Positions 1 through 12,953 of a stretch of DNA of 64,000 nucleotides are shown here, piece after piece. Both the position numbers and the translations under genes were made by a program. Below the pieces are notes generated by a model. The model was not told where the DNA came from, made no database searches, and saw only the letters and a program-made list of their open reading frames with translations. This stretch comes from Smittia aterrima (Eukaryota > Arthropoda > Insecta > Diptera > Chironomidae): NCBI GenBank assembly GCA_033063855.1, contig CP093829.1:4474243-4538242 (forward strand), written 5' to 3'. Each line of letters opens with the position of its first letter. Within the stretch, counting starts at the first letter, position 1.

Positions 1-230
1 TTAGTTTGCCAGAAAACCGGATTTCGAAAGTTCAACAGTCCCCGAAGTCGAACGATTTCGTTGTAATTTCCTTCAGCTAATGGATTATGTTCATGATAAA
101 GCTTCTTCTCTTTCAAACTCTTCAGTTGAAACTGTAGACTTAGCTGAAAAATAAAATTATAACACGAGCAGTAGCTTCGCTCTTGTGTGGAGTCGCGTAG
201 CGTTTCAATGTCGTACATATTTTTTATCAT
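1..230 (-). CDS. Possible 5' part of a gene running off the left edge (unrecognised)
   Basis: An open frame of 76 codons reads leftward from an ATG at 230 (a second in-frame ATG at 218) to the window edge without a stop. The product from about residue 30 is rich in K, E, N and R and ends in FRNPVFWQT; I do not recognise it. A splice-acceptor-like tract (T-rich, ending in CAG) sits at about 145-155, so the true exon may begin near 144 and the upstream part of the frame could be intron or 5' UTR. The DNA just upstream (about 170-370) resembles the DNA upstream of the GalNAc-transferase gene at 533-2682. The gene may therefore be a tandem relative or share its control region, but the visible protein piece does not itself look like a GalNAc-transferase. 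An open frame of this length can also arise by chance. Confidence 0.3.
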   Translation of the reverse strand, partial: MIKNMYDIETLRDSTQERSYCSCYNFIFQLSLQFQLKSLKEKKLYHEHNPLAEGNYNEIVRLRGLLNFRNPVFWQT

Positions 231-246
231 TCTTATCAGGCTCCGA

Positions 247-274
247 CAGATGTGTTAACACGAAATTTAATTTC
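247..274. promoter_or_regulatory. Upstream element shared with the pgant promoter region, copy A
   Basis: These 28 bases match 2987-3014 at 25 positions (CAGATGTG, then ACA, then GAAATTTAATTTC), in the same orientation. Weaker similarity continues on both sides, for example a shared CTCATAAT block and a shared CGCGACT block on the minus strand. The copy lies immediately upstream of the left-edge ORF. A GATA-like site (GATAAG on the minus strand) lies just beside it. The likely cause is duplication of a 5' region; its function is not known. Confidence 0.45.
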
Positions 275-492
275 ACACTTTGCCATTCTGAATTATAAAT
301 GTCGCAGCATTTCCCGACCGTTAGCTTTAGTTGCACGACTCATAATTTCGTTATCGTTGCATTGCAAAATTCTCGTCTATCGACGCTTTCTCTCGTGTTC
401 AACTGGTTCGACCAATTGACTCAATTAGTCGCTCGGTGAAAATTAACAAAATTCGATGGAATTTCCCGAAGCAATTTATGCGAACGGAAAGT

Positions 493-502
493 TTTATTTA
501 TT
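493..502 (-). terminator. Polyadenylation signal of the GalNAc-transferase gene
   Basis: The plus strand reads TTTATTTATT, giving two overlapping AATAAA hexamers on the minus strand about 30 bases past the TAA stop at 533-535. That is a normal position for a short 3' UTR. Confidence 0.6.
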
Positions 503-532
503 CTTCTAAAACTTAACTAGCTTCCCATAGTT

Positions 533-2682
533 TTAGGATAATTCAGTTTTCAAATCCTTAATTTCTTGCTCATCTCGAATTTTTTTGCCGTAATTTAGCC
601 AGTTCCTGATGTTCGTCTCATTCACGAATCCCCATTTAAACTTTTGGTTGATTTGCTGTTTATCACAAGTTGCAAAATAAACAGTTTGAGTGTCAACATT
701 AACTTCTAAACAAAAATTATTTCTCTTCGGTCCCATCACAATTTGCGAGGTACCTAAATCAAATCGGAAATATTGGTTCCCTTGTTGTCGATGACATTGG
801 AAAGTTTTAATTTCTTCGCCAAGTTTAGCGTTCATTCGATCGAGACAGAATTCTTTGTCGAGGAGAGCAATGTCACGATAGAAACGCAATGAGAATAATT
901 GATTGTTTTGTGGATATCGAAGGTCCTTTGCGCAATAAAACAAACCAATTGGCTTTCCCTTAGGTCGACTCATTGAATCTAAGCAGAACTTTGGATTCGC
1001 TAATGTTTGAATTGCACCAGATGCAAACTCAGCTGGCTCGATCAATGGATATTGCTCTAAAATGTCTGGAGCCACTTTTTCCATAAAATATTGAAATGGT
1101 TTGCATTTGTTTCTCTCCTTGATGAAGAATTGATACGAAAGGTCTCCTAAAAGTTTCAATTTTATGTGAGATTAAATAAATTGAGAGGTGAGTGAAAGTT
1201 ACCTGCGTTTGCCTTCTCAAATTTCGCTGGATTCCTCATGTAAACATATTTTTTGTAATCGTCCATCCAAACCTCAGCCACTCGCTTCAAGTTTATTGTC
1301 ACGTAATCGATCCCTTTGCGATCGTTGGGAAAAACACCCAAGCCGCGGAAAACGTGACCGATGTGAGAGCATGGAATGTCATACAATTTGCCACCACAAA
1401 GCCAACTGAAGAGAATTATTTGAAATCAACTTAATCTGATAAATTAAAGAGAAAACTCACATCTTGAAACTCAACTCGTACTGTTCGCCCTAGAACAACG
1501 GAGACTGAAGTTAGAAATGATTTTATGATTTAATTTAGAATCTAAACAGACCCCCCAGATATCGAGACCCGTGTCATAACCGCCGAGTTCCCAAAAGAAC
1601 TTTGCTGAGATGGCAAAGAGACCACCAACCATCACTGGATTCTCATGTCGATCCCAAGCATTGACTCGATCATTTGGTCTCAGAGGAAGATACTGATAAG
1701 ACATTCTCCAGTTGAAACCACCGCGAGAACCATTTCCTCCTGAGGATTGCTGTTTGTAGCTAAATTCCTCGAATGAAATTGTATCGACAAATGGACAAAC
1801 ACAAGTTCGATAATCCCTCGCGATAGGTTCAAGCAACGGAGGAAGAAAATTTGTGTTCGCTTCTGTATGTGAGTCTAAAAATAAAAGAACGTCTCCAGTT
1901 GCCGCTCGTGCTCCAGCTAAACGAGCCCAAATCAATCCAGATCGTCGTGGTAACACAAGAAGCTTCACTTTATCTTTCAAATGTTTCTTAATGTGATTCG
2001 CTAAGTCGTCATATAAAAAGTCTTTCGTAGAATGATCATTGACGAGAATAACTTCTTGAAGGAGATGAGGTGGCGATCTGTTTATCACGCTGTAAACAGT
2101 TCGAAGCAACGTCGACAGATGGTCGTTGTAGAAAGTGATAACGACACTGACAGAAGGAAGCTCTTTGAGATATTTAATCTTTTTGCATTGCGAGGGCCGA
2201 ACGTCCGGCAATGATCTGTTTAGCGCAATCTTATCAGACACAAGTCCATTGTAACCGTTTTCGTTGAAGATTTTCTTTCTAAGCTCCTCTTCCTCTGATT
2301 CAACATAAACTGGCTGCCCATTCTCACCGGGTAATCCCAGTTGATTCTTCTCCCTCTCGATATATTCGTAGTCATGATAATCAATCTTCTCAAAGAAGCT
2401 GTGGCGTTGTCGATAGAAAGAATTAATTGGCTCGAAATAGATGAAGTTCTGTGTTATCGCTAATGGATCATTGTTCTTCTCGATGTACTTAAAGGTGAAG
2501 AAAACGGAAAAGCAGACGAAGGCAGCAATAAATCCGAAAAGTTTCAAAACATTTCCAATTCCTTTCCTTTTATTAATCTTGAGAAATCAAAACTTAATAA
2601 ATTTTCCTTGTAACACATTCACTGAATTTACCTTTCGCCGATAAATCCGTTTTGCTTTGTGAAGAACTTGAGTTAGGGACAT
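533..2682 (-). CDS. Polypeptide N-acetylgalactosaminyltransferase, Pgant6/GALNT10-like (5 exons)
   Basis: This Golgi enzyme should transfer GalNAc from UDP-GalNAc to Ser/Thr and so start mucin-type O-glycans. Exons: 2682-2632, 2577-1552, 1489-1461, 1405-1203 and 1146-533. All junctions are GT-AG and in phase, giving 640 aa. Exon 1 starts at ATG 2682 and encodes a basic cytosolic tail. The single signal anchor is at residues 29-49. Next comes ALNRSLPDVR, then the GT-A domain with GLIWARLAGARAATGDV and the metal-binding DSH at 252-254. DIWG (end of exon 2) joins GEQYELSFKIW and LCGG across a 29-nt exon, giving the catalytic WGGE motif; SHIGHVFRG follows. The last exon begins in GDLS and carries a ricin-like lectin domain with CLD in the first two repeats and CLE in the third. 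DSHTEAN and WGGEQYELSFKIW place it in the Pgant6/GALNT10 branch; the exact orthologue is uncertain. All core catalytic motifs are present. Confidence 0.93.
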
Positions 2683-2986
2683 GTCCTTGATTTAAAATTG
2701 AAAACTCTCTGTTAACAAGAGAGTTATCAATTGAATACTGATCCGAAAATGTCGAGACGATAAGAGAAAAAGTTACTTCTCGTATCAAGATTTATCAGCT
2801 CGATTGAGGCGCCAGATAAAACTTTAAAAATAAAATTACAAAAACTTTAAATTCCCATCAAACTTCGACATCCAGATCAAAACATTTCTTATCTCAACAA
2901 CAATTGAGCTGCACTTGTTTAAAGTCGCGAGTCTTGTTGAAAAATATGTTATCAACTCTCTCTCATCTGTCTACGATCAATTCGAG
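2683..2986 (-). promoter_or_regulatory. Probable 5' UTR / promoter region of the GalNAc-transferase gene
   Basis: This stretch lies between the ATG at 2682 and the shared element at 2987-3014, with no open frame joined to the gene. It contains GATAAG-type sites (for example near 2887). I cannot place the transcription start. Confidence 0.35.
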
Positions 2987-3014
2987 CAGATGTGATGACA
3001 TGAAATTTAATTTC
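2987..3014. promoter_or_regulatory. Upstream element shared with the left-edge gene, copy B
   Basis: It matches copy A (247-274) at 25 of 28 positions and lies about 305 bases upstream of the GalNAc-transferase start codon. The surrounding 100-150 bases also keep scattered matches to the copy A region in the same order. Confidence 0.45.
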
Positions 3015-6000
3015 GTTGAATTATTAGTTGCGACCGCTTAGTCCGACATATCTCATAATTGCTTTATCGAAATGAACGCAACTTTGTTCACCTCACTCGT
3101 TCGTTGATTCATTTCCTTCTGGACCGGTGGTGATTTGTTTAAATCGAAAAGGCTTAATTGGTGAGCGCTCAGGGGAATGATCCAACATCCTGACTTCAAG
3201 TTGCCACGTTCGTTATAATAAATGATGATTCCTTCCAGTCGCCCTTTTTTTTCGGATGGTACGTGCTACATCAGTGTCACCATGTGCGATTGTCATTTAA
3301 CTTTATGGATTTCTCTCGTTCTGTGCAGTTACTTTGAGACACTCACATGAACAACGAGCTAAAGAAAAAAGAATCTGTCACCACTAACTACGGAACATAG
3401 TTCGTTCTTTTTTTTTCGTTCCTTGCTCACGGATGCATGGATAAAAGGGAAGCATGACACGCCATAAAGTTTTCCCAGTGCTTGGATGCTCTGTTGTTTG
3501 AAAAATGGATCTCTTAACTAAAAATCACGTCTGACTTTCATTGATGACACTTTTAAAGTCATCCGGGTGTGGCGATGGAAAACCTTTTGATGCAAAAATT
3601 TTCACTCGACAGCATTTTCCTTAAATTGCACACGCCGAAAGGGATATCAGGTTGAGAGAGAGAGTGAAATAACAAATTGTCATGCTGCTGATAAACGGTT
3701 TATAATGCTTTAAAAATTGGGTTGATATCGCCGAGAGTTCATCATGATTAATTATCCTTTAAGCTCCGCTCTGTTGACATTTGGGAACTATCACCAAAAG
3801 CTTTTCTTCCGGAAAAAAAGTGTACACAATTCGTCGTCGTCCTGTATAATAAATGTTCCATCTTTCGTCCAGTCGAGGGCAGAATCATAAATTATACGGT
3901 TATCGTCGATAATATTCCACAAATCTCCATTCCATTTGTCTTCAGCTCCTCGACTCTCCTGTCTCACTTCGAATGCCCTCGACCGGAGCAAATAAGAAAA
4001 AAGAAAAACTTTTCCTCCTTCTTCTCTCCCTCATCATCGAATCGATTCTTCTCAAGGCTTTCGCTTTCATAAATATTTCAATAGTGATTTCCATAATGAC
4101 ATAAATTTGTTTTTAAACTGCGTTTTGTCTGAAATCTCTCTCTTGCTCTTTATATGCTTCATGTGGATTTGTTTTCCATCAGGACGAGAAAAGGGACGGA
4201 AAAGGCGACAGAAGAACGTGCTGGCAAAGAATGTTTTCTATCGCCCCGGAGGGAGAAACCCGATTTTTCAATAAATGACCCCCCCATTTGATTTACAAAA
4301 TAGGAATACACATGGGACGAATATTTTTGTGTCTGCCATTTTCAGCATCGTTTTAAAATCCTCAGCATTAAACGGAGGATGGCGGTACAATAAAGCAATT
4401 CGAAGATATTGTACTCGTTTACGTATTTTTTTTTCTTCCTTTTGGCTCATTGAGAATGCATCCAGAGCTAGCTTTGGAGCTCACGAAGAACTGATGAGGA
4501 AATTTATTGAAATTGGAGTCTGTCACACCAACTGAATTCTCAATTATGGTTGTCTTCGTTTTGATTGAGTCGTTGAGAGTCAACGAAGCGTAAATGTCGA
4601 ACATTCTCTTTGAGGCCATCGACGATGGGAAACGCCTGATGAATTAGTATGCATGGAATTTGTCCTTTCTGGTTTTATGGTAAGCAAAATTAAGAGTCAG
4701 ACGATGATTTGTGATAGCGACATTTTCGATTATTGATGGGAGTTTGAATCAGTTTGTTCTTCCACTTTGATGAATGATTATATAATAAATAATGGCTTTT
4801 CCACTTCTTACTTTTAGTTCTCGTGGCGAAATTCTTTTCCTCCCCTCTCGTGAACTTTCTCTGACACTCCTGACTTGTTTTATGGCATGACACACTGAAT
4901 TTTATGATTCAAATTTCTAATTCGACGACACCAACAAGAATCATGAATCAGAGGCAACATTGAGAATTGTCAAGGCGAAAGAAAGAAAGAGAAACGAGAG
5001 TTCTATGGAATAAAAAAAAAACTTCTCCGCTTTACACTGTGAGTTCCATTAAGCCATAATTTATGGAAAAAAATGCTCTACGCTCGATATATCTGCATAG
5101 TTTCCTTGTTTGTCCTAGCACACAAAAGTTTCCCAATCCGATTGTGTGGCAGTGGAACCGAAACATGCTCGAAAGAAAATGTTGAAAAAAAAAGTCCAGG
5201 GGAAAAAACCATCATCATCTATTACAAGAGTCGTTTCTCTGCTTTTGCCCGCCCTCGCCAACGTTCGGATGCTTACAAAACTTTTGCAGCCAGCGAAATT
5301 GGAAAATTTTAATCGAAAGATGGATTTCTATAATTTATTGTCAAACTTTTGGTGCAAAAAGCTATTTTCGCAATTTTTATCAAATCGTTTGGCGCTTTGC
5401 CTTTCAATCTCAAACTCTTTCTCCCTCGACTCCGCTGAAATTTGACAGTCTTGATATTTTGAAATTGAATTGCCATCGTCTGTTTCGAAAGTAATGTTTA
5501 ATCTGACACGTGATTATTCATCGAGAGGGAGAGAGAGATGCTCGCGACTTAAATATTCGCTGTGTCGACGCCAACAATGCATTATCACAAGACAAACGTT
5601 ACAACATAAGTTTTGAAGATTCCCTGGTGAGATAAAGTGCAAGTGACAACTTCTTTAACAAAAGAGCTTTCTGTCTCACTCGCTCTCTCACTCACTGCGT
5701 GTTACGTTAACTGATTGAATCGCTCGATAAGCAAATAATGTTTTACAGAACTTCAATTTAAATGGAAATTCTATGAAATTCAATTAATTTGTAGTTCACT
5801 GACTTTTAAATTAAATTAAATAAAATGATTTTAAATCAAAAATCAAGTTCCACTCTTGACATTCGTGAAAAGTATTTCGGGTTCGGTTTTGAGGTAAATG
5901 ATTAAAAATATTGCGGTAATAACTCATTAAAATCGATGGCCGCATTCAATAATCGTGATTTAAAATTTGCTTGCTGCTTTTACACTTTGAAACGACGGCG

Positions 6001-9000
6001 GAGGAGGATGATTTAAAAGTGTGATAATAATGTCATTTCGAAAATTATAAAATGAGCTTTTATGTTCCGACGCTTTCTGATTACCCGAAAAATATTAAAA
6101 CCGGATAATGCTCTGGCGCTTAATGAGATTTAAATAATGAGTAAATTCAACGTGTAAAGTAATTTGCGTTTGGGAAATGAAATTGAGGCGGAGGCTCGAT
6201 CGAGTCAACTCTCTCTCGATCCAGACAATGATTTCAGTTAAAGTCCAATGATTAAATTATTGGTTTAATTGCTGTCAATTTATCACTCGAACCATAAATT
6301 GCTCGAACTGAATTGCTCAGCAAGCAAGCAAAAAAGAATATTTCAGCCAAACGCGAAATGAAGTGAGAGAGAGCGAGCAAGAATATGTTGTGGAACTAAC
6401 AGTTTTAAACGGCAGTTTGTGTATTTTATGCGAATATTTCTGTAATAAAACATTTTCTCCCTCGTAAAACTCACATTACGACTTTTTGCAACACTGATGA
6501 TTGAAAAAAAATTGAATCAAATGACACTTAAGGATACGATCGTATGCATAAAAAGCTGTTTATTCGTCTACTTTTCAACTCCCCGTAGCTGGAATCAAGA
6601 TTATTTTTGAAATTGGATTCCATCGAGAGACAATTTTAAAACGATTAAAAAAGATTTTTACTCGCTACTGCAGGCGGAGGATAAAAATTGCATTTAAATC
6701 CCTTTAGAGCAAGTTGATGACAGAAAAAAATCAATAAACCCAAAGCGAATCTTATTAAGAAATTCGTTATTTTTAATACTTCCCTCGCTTATCTTGTAAA
6801 AAAAAGCTCAAAAGCTGAAAAACTTTTGCTAAAGCTTTTGCGGAGAATTTATTATGAAAATTGTTATGGAAAAATATTTTCATTCTCTGGTGCACCAAAG
6901 AGAAAAAGAGAGAGATCGTCATTTTAATGAGATCAAAATGTTGATGGCTCTGCTTTAGCTGAATCCGTTTTATTGTCTCAAAATTAAAAAATTCTTCCCA
7001 AAAAAAAGGAGAAAAATGATTTTTTTTCCTTTTTAATAAAAAAATCAGAAGCGAAAGCAATTCATTTCTCGCTGCCTCTTCGTCTCAATTTCTTCATTGT
7101 TCTCTCCAACGTCATTTACATTTAAAAGGGAAAATGAGATTTCACAATGGATCCATTATCTCAACATGAAATTTTCAACGCTGATATTAAGTCGTTTTTA
7201 TGACGCTTATCCTTGTGTTTTGCAGCACATCGGATCGTTATACTTTAGTCAACGCCTTTGTCGCCGTTTCCTTCCCTTCTTCCTCTCACTCTCTCGTTTT
7301 TCATTCTTTCCATGCATGTTCATACATTTAATGTTGCCTGCTTAACTCACCTGTTTACAACATGAATTTTTAATAAACACTCGTGGAGAAGGATTTCCGC
7401 GAATGCTACCTGGCAATTTACGATGCAGAAAATGCAGTTTTTTCTACATTCTGCAGCTACGTTACCTCTCTCTCTCTCTTTTTGTCTTCCCCACCTTTTG
7501 TCTGAAGGGAAGACATCCTTAAGTGTCATAAATTATAAAGATTTATATTCGTTGCTCTTATAGTGTTTCTGGAATTCATTTTATGACTTACATGCTTCGC
7601 AGCTATGGATGATGGTAAATCATAAATTCTGGTTTTATTGAAATTTCTTTCATGCAAGTACAAGAAAAGGCGAAATGAGAAATTTCAGCTACAGCAAGTG
7701 TATGTGAGTAACATGTCGTGACGTCAAATTGCGAAGCTTTTTTTCCGCCGCTTGACGTTGCGAACTTGCTCTCCATGAAAAATCATGATGAATTTGTTTC
7801 AAAACATTCCATAAGAAGGTTTACGCGGCGCGTTTCAACTGCTGTCAACTCAAGAGAATAAGCTTTAACGTCTCTGCGTATTTTTAGAAAGAATTTTCCG
7901 TCACCAAGATTGATCTCGACGCAGAGAATAAAGGTGAATGACTTGAATACTATTTAAAGCGCGTTTCTTTCACATTTACTTAAACGAAATGAGCAGTCTG
8001 AGAGAGAGAAGACGAATTAATTCTTTCACAATCTTCAGTGGAAAACCTAAAAATAGGCAAACAGCGTGGTTGCCTCGAGAAAATCGAGTCAAACTCGATG
8101 AAATAAATAAAATCTCTTTAATTATCATTCAAATGTATTCGAAGAAGAGGGAAATTAACACGAAAACCTTTCAGAGAAATTTAAATTTCCCTTTTTTCTC
8201 GTTCCATGATTTAAAATGAAAACAGGTGTAGGAATGAACAGGAAATATTAAATTTCAATCGCTCCTATGGCAACCCATCCAAGAGAGAAGAAACAATTCT
8301 GTTATCAAGTTGCTCCCGCCGTAACTTAACCCCCCAAGCATATTCAGATTCATTGCTGGTGAGTGTTTCACAAGACGTTACTAAGTTTTTGGAAGTTGAC
8401 ACCGCGAGGGGAACTGAAATATATTTATGATGTTTCGAGGGAGTTCTAAATATGTGACGAACCTCATGACAAAATTCATCCCGGGGATGAGCAACGCACC
8501 GAACAAAAACATGAATTACAGTTTTTGAGGCTGAAATTAGTTAGAGGGCTTTCTATCTGTTTGATCATTGATCTCTCAGGAATTGTAGACAATCCCTCCA
8601 ACGACGAGAAGACCCTGCTTGGCTCCCTTTATGTTGCCTCGACGATGACGAGTTCCAACATTCTCAAAATAGTTTTTTTTTTCGAGCGAGAATGTTTTTG
8701 CCCGACGAACCTCATGATTCACACATTTCTATGTGTCGAGTGATCTTATTTTTTTCTCCTTCACAGTTTTCACCGAAGAAACTAAAGCCAACGTTTTCTT
8801 TATTGAAAATGATGATGAGGAGAACGTCGGCGGAGAACGGGATTGAATTCTATTAATATCGGATCGGACAAGCATACGCGACTGAGAGTGCTGAGCCACG
8901 AATTTATTGCCTCTCCTTATTAGATTTTATGGATTTTTCGCTAGGAATTCGAGTTCAGCGTTGCGAGCAGAGCTTCAACAAATATTAGTAATGCAAAAAA

Positions 9001-12000
9001 TTTCGTTGGACACATGTTTTCTGGCTTTAACTATGTTCGAGCTGTTCACTCGTGAAGGAATGTGCGTTCTATCTTGCGCTTGTGTGTGCAATGTCTTCAT
9101 CTCATCCCGAAATTGATGAGAGTCTTTAATTTCAATTAGAAATTAGTTCAGTCATCTACTTAGTTTTATCAAATTCGTCGATGCATGAAGGAAATTGTCG
9201 AAAGAATCTATCACAGGATTCAGGATTGATTCAATTTGCATGGCTCAATGAGCCGGGAAATGATCGTGGGATTGAAGTAGCTGGTATGAAGTTAGACAAA
9301 GATGGAAAGAGGAATTGTGGAGGATTTATAAACGAACACGACGACTCGACTATATTAATTAGTAAAAATCTATTTTTTTTGACGAAACCTACGGCGGCGG
9401 ATTCTTCTCTCTGTTTTTTTCTTTTACGTGTGAGAATGTGTTTGGACACATCAGCGATCATGCTGTTAAAAATAAAATATTCATAAGATCTCTGTGTGTT
9501 ATTTTTGTATGATTTTTCCACCAGCCAATCGTTTTGCTGTATCCATTTTTAGACCCCTTCTAAGCTGAAAAATCTTCTAACTGAAAACAAAATATGCATC
9601 CTTAGCTGCATTATTCTTTGAGTTTTCAATTAGTGAACATCGTTTAAGTTTCGCTCAGTGAATATTTCTGTTCAATAAAATTTCATTCTGGATATAAAAT
9701 TGTGAGGGAATAGTTTGATATTTCAACCGTTCTCCGCTTAGCTGTGCGGTGAAAATTTTTTTCCATTTAATTAATTTTTTAAATTGATTTTGCATCAAAC
9801 TATAATGGAAATTTATAGAGTGCTAATTGAACAGAAGAGAAAGTTTCGATAGTGAAAAATATTTAATTTCAATGAAATTATTCCTGATGCGAGAAGGAAA
9901 GAAGAATAATTTGTCGAGGAGGGAAATAAGGAATTCGTTCTCTTGCTGCTACTTTTTCCTCCTTCCATCTCAATAGAGAGAAAGGTAATTTGATATCGTG
10001 AAACTTTATCTTCAATCTTGTTTACGCGAGATGCCAATATTCAAATTTGAATTTGTGCGATGTCAGCTCGCATTTTTTTCCGTGAAAAATCAGACGAGAC
10101 TTTCGACGTATTTTTCTATTGAGATCATTCCCAGATATTCGTTACGCAATTGAGAGCTCATGTCTAAAAATATTTTTCTTTCTCGCTGCTCCAACACACA
10201 GACTTTGCTTTCTTCGTTACATTTTCTTCAATTTCGGGTTTGCTTTTAGTTCAAGGGAATAGAATTGAGACACTTGAATGTATGATGATGACGTAACGAC
10301 AATTTTTGTTTTTTTTTTCGTCGACCTAAATGGTCTGGAAAGAAGTTTCCTTTGAAAGCATATGGGAAGAGCATTGAGATCACATTTTACAAAATAATGG
10401 GAAATATTACACCGTTTAACTGTAAGGGAGAGAGAGAGAAAGAGCTCGAGGCGAAAATTGTGGATCTCACAAACGATTGGCTACGTAAGGTAAAGTGGAA
10501 ACTATAGGTTGAGAAATAGTCGTATTTATAGTCGAGCTCGGTAAGTCGAGATCTTTACAATTTCTGCTGATTTGAGAAAATTGTTTCACTTACGAAAATA
10601 GATTGAAAAGTCTTCTCTCCTCCACACGGTTTTTTTTTACTTTCGCCTCATCACGAACGAGCGAACATTCTCATGGATAAGCATTCCATCATACATGGAA
10701 TTTCAATTTTCTCCTTTCTCATTGAACAAGTCAGACGAGATGAAAAGAAATTGAAAATTTTCTGCTAACTACATGAAATAAATTCAATTGAAAGATAAAT
10801 TGGACGATTTCAAAAGAGCCTTTGGTTAGCCTCTCGAGTTTCCTTTTCCCTTTGAGCGATCACGGAAGTTCATGTAACTTCCACATCGATTGCGGATAAT
10901 AAATTTATCTTTAATCCTTCATTTATCATCGTCCTCATCGTAATCGTCATCATACAGCGATTGAGAGAGTGAGAGCGCATCAATTTGCGATGTGCTACTG
11001 AAAAAAAAAACGTGGAAACGGAAAAGTTTATTCGCATTCAAACTGACGAGTGAGTTGAATTCTAATTGAAAGTTGCTTTAGCTAGCGAGATGAAACAAAG
11101 TCGAGTTTAATTTTATTCATCCTCGTTTGCCGATCGCTCGCAACGCAAATAAGATGAAAATTCAATTCCAATTCTCAAATGCAATGCGATGCAATAAATC
11201 CAGCACAGTTCGTACAAAAGGCAATGACAAAAACTGGCGAAATTCGAAAAACCCGAAATGTTTTCACATGATGGCAAAAGTAGAGAAAGAAGAAAGACAT
11301 TGTCGTTGTATTGTGAAATTGCCTTGGCTGAAAGAATTTTCGACGTTTTCTTCCATTATCAAAAGAAGGAGAAAGAAGCACCACATGACAGAATTTCTTT
11401 CGTTTCTTTTTTTTTTACTGTCGGAACAATTTGCATATTTCTCTTTCCTGTGTGCGCTTTTTCCCTTCTCGTGAACGTCTTGCGAGAAAATGTGTTTTTC
11501 TTGAAAAGGAGAATAAGATTGAATCGACCAGACAAATATCGGAACAGCGCCAAATGACTTCAAGGGACATTCGTTCACAAGAAACAAAGAATTGAAACAC
11601 GAGGAGCGGGGACTGAGAGTCAAAAAGGGAAAAAAAAGTCAAAAGGCACATCAACTTCAAGGGAAGGAAGCAAAAACATGTGACACACAGACTTTGAGTA
11701 GAGACATCGTCATCGAGGCGAGTGGTATATAAAGTCATTTGTGGCGGATTGAATTTTGAAGGGCAAACTAATTCTCCTCTGTGTCGTCCATGTCTTGTCG
11801 AAGATGACTCTTGTAAATTTGTTTTTTTTTTCTCCTTTCGCCTTGCCTCGCTTCATTGTTTCAAGTCGTTTTCTTTTTTTCTTTTTTTTTCTCGCTTCGA
11901 AACATGGAAACATGTGGTTCATGCTTTGAAAATTTCGTTATCAGACGAAGCTCAAGTTCTTGTTCTTCTTTTTCCTCTTCCTTTCTCGTCGCTCACTCTC

Positions 12001-12916
12001 ACCCTGCATCCCCACAAGAATTTTAATTGTAATTCTTCTCCCTAAAGTATCTTGGCCTGATTAAGAATTCATGAGAGTGGCTTTTGAGGAAAGATGGGTA
12101 AAATCACCATTTAAAACTCGTGTAAATATTTAACATTCGCAAAAGCTCTTTCCAAACTCTGGCAGAGAAAAGGAAGAGGAATGAGAATGGAGCTAGCAAA
12201 ATTAAGCAGATAAAAAAATAAAAGTTGAAAATTTATTTATTTTTACATTCGCTTCATGTAACCGTTGTGTGTGGGGATTATGATGAAAAGCCATATTTTC
12301 GCCTTTTATTGTATTGAACGGTTCATAAATATTTACCATTCCTCTCGTATATTTCACTGCGCTTCGTGCCCCAACTGCTCGCTCTCGGCAGAAGCAAATA
12401 TATAAAAAAAATGGAATCCACAATAAAAACTGTAGTCAAAAATAATTCAAAGAAATCTCATAATTTTCTCTTTTTTTTCTTTGCGATAGAATTGGAAATG
12501 GAAGATAAATCTATGAAGGGAGTTTGGTTGTTGAGGTGGTGGCCGTAATGATGTTCAATCCAAAGCTTCTCCGTCCTATTTATTATACAATTGTTAGAGC
12601 TTTCGTTTCCATTTAGCGGTTTTATTCATTCTCCCATAAAATAAAGCGTAAAAGATTATCTCGGAAAATTTTTACATTCGTTATTAAGACGGGACTTGAT
12701 ACTGAATTACCTTTTTTTAAAAAAACAACTGACCGTAAATAAAATTGCAGGAGAGAGCATGCTGAAGTAGATTTATGATGGTTTGCGGTGAAATAAATTT
12801 TTTAATGCTGCTTTCCGACTCTCGAAGTTGTAAAGCGAACACAGAAAAGTTTGTAAATTATAAATTTGCGAGTGAGAGAGCAGATGAGAGAGATGAACGA
12901 GTAGCATCATTTGATA
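3015..12916. other. No gene seen (intergenic between pgant and mir-1)
   Basis: About 9.9 kb of AT-rich DNA. Open frames here are short, lie on both strands over the same stretches, often start at non-ATG codons and show no recognisable domain, so I do not call them genes. It holds (CT)n/(GA)n tracts (for example 7465-7480 and around 5530) and one perfect MEF2-type site at 8047-8056. It could carry the promoter and upstream part of the mir-1 primary transcript, but I cannot locate a start site. Confidence 0.6.
8047..8056. promoter_or_regulatory. Candidate MEF2 site upstream of mir-1
   Basis: CTAAAAATAG fits the MEF2 consensus CTA(A/T)4TAG exactly, about 4.9 kb upstream of mir-1 on its own strand. 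MEF2 is a known activator of miR-1 in muscle. In AT-rich DNA such a site is expected by chance now and then, so this is only a candidate. Confidence 0.2.
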
Positions 12917-12931
12917 ACTGCCTAGAGAGTT

Positions 12932-12953
12932 CCGTGCTTCCTTGCATTCGATA
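12932..12953 (+). ncRNA. mir-1: miR-1 5p (star) strand
   Basis: This is the arm opposite the mature miR-1. Its exact ends are set by analogy with Drosophila miR-1-5p. It differs from my memory of that sequence at two positions (CCGTG for CCATG, TTCGATA for TTCAATA), both of which keep pairing or fall near the loop. Confidence 0.7.

Noticed and set aside
1471..2547. GalNAc-transferase read as a single exon starting at 2547
   Set aside because: The start there is TTG, the frame runs into an intron after DIWG at 1552, and a phase-0 upstream exon with a proper ATG (2682) and good splice sites extends the protein.
11127..12045. Cluster of overlapping frames on both strands
   Set aside because: Low-complexity K/F-rich frames caused by A/T runs on opposite strands; no domain, no consistent strand and no splice partners.
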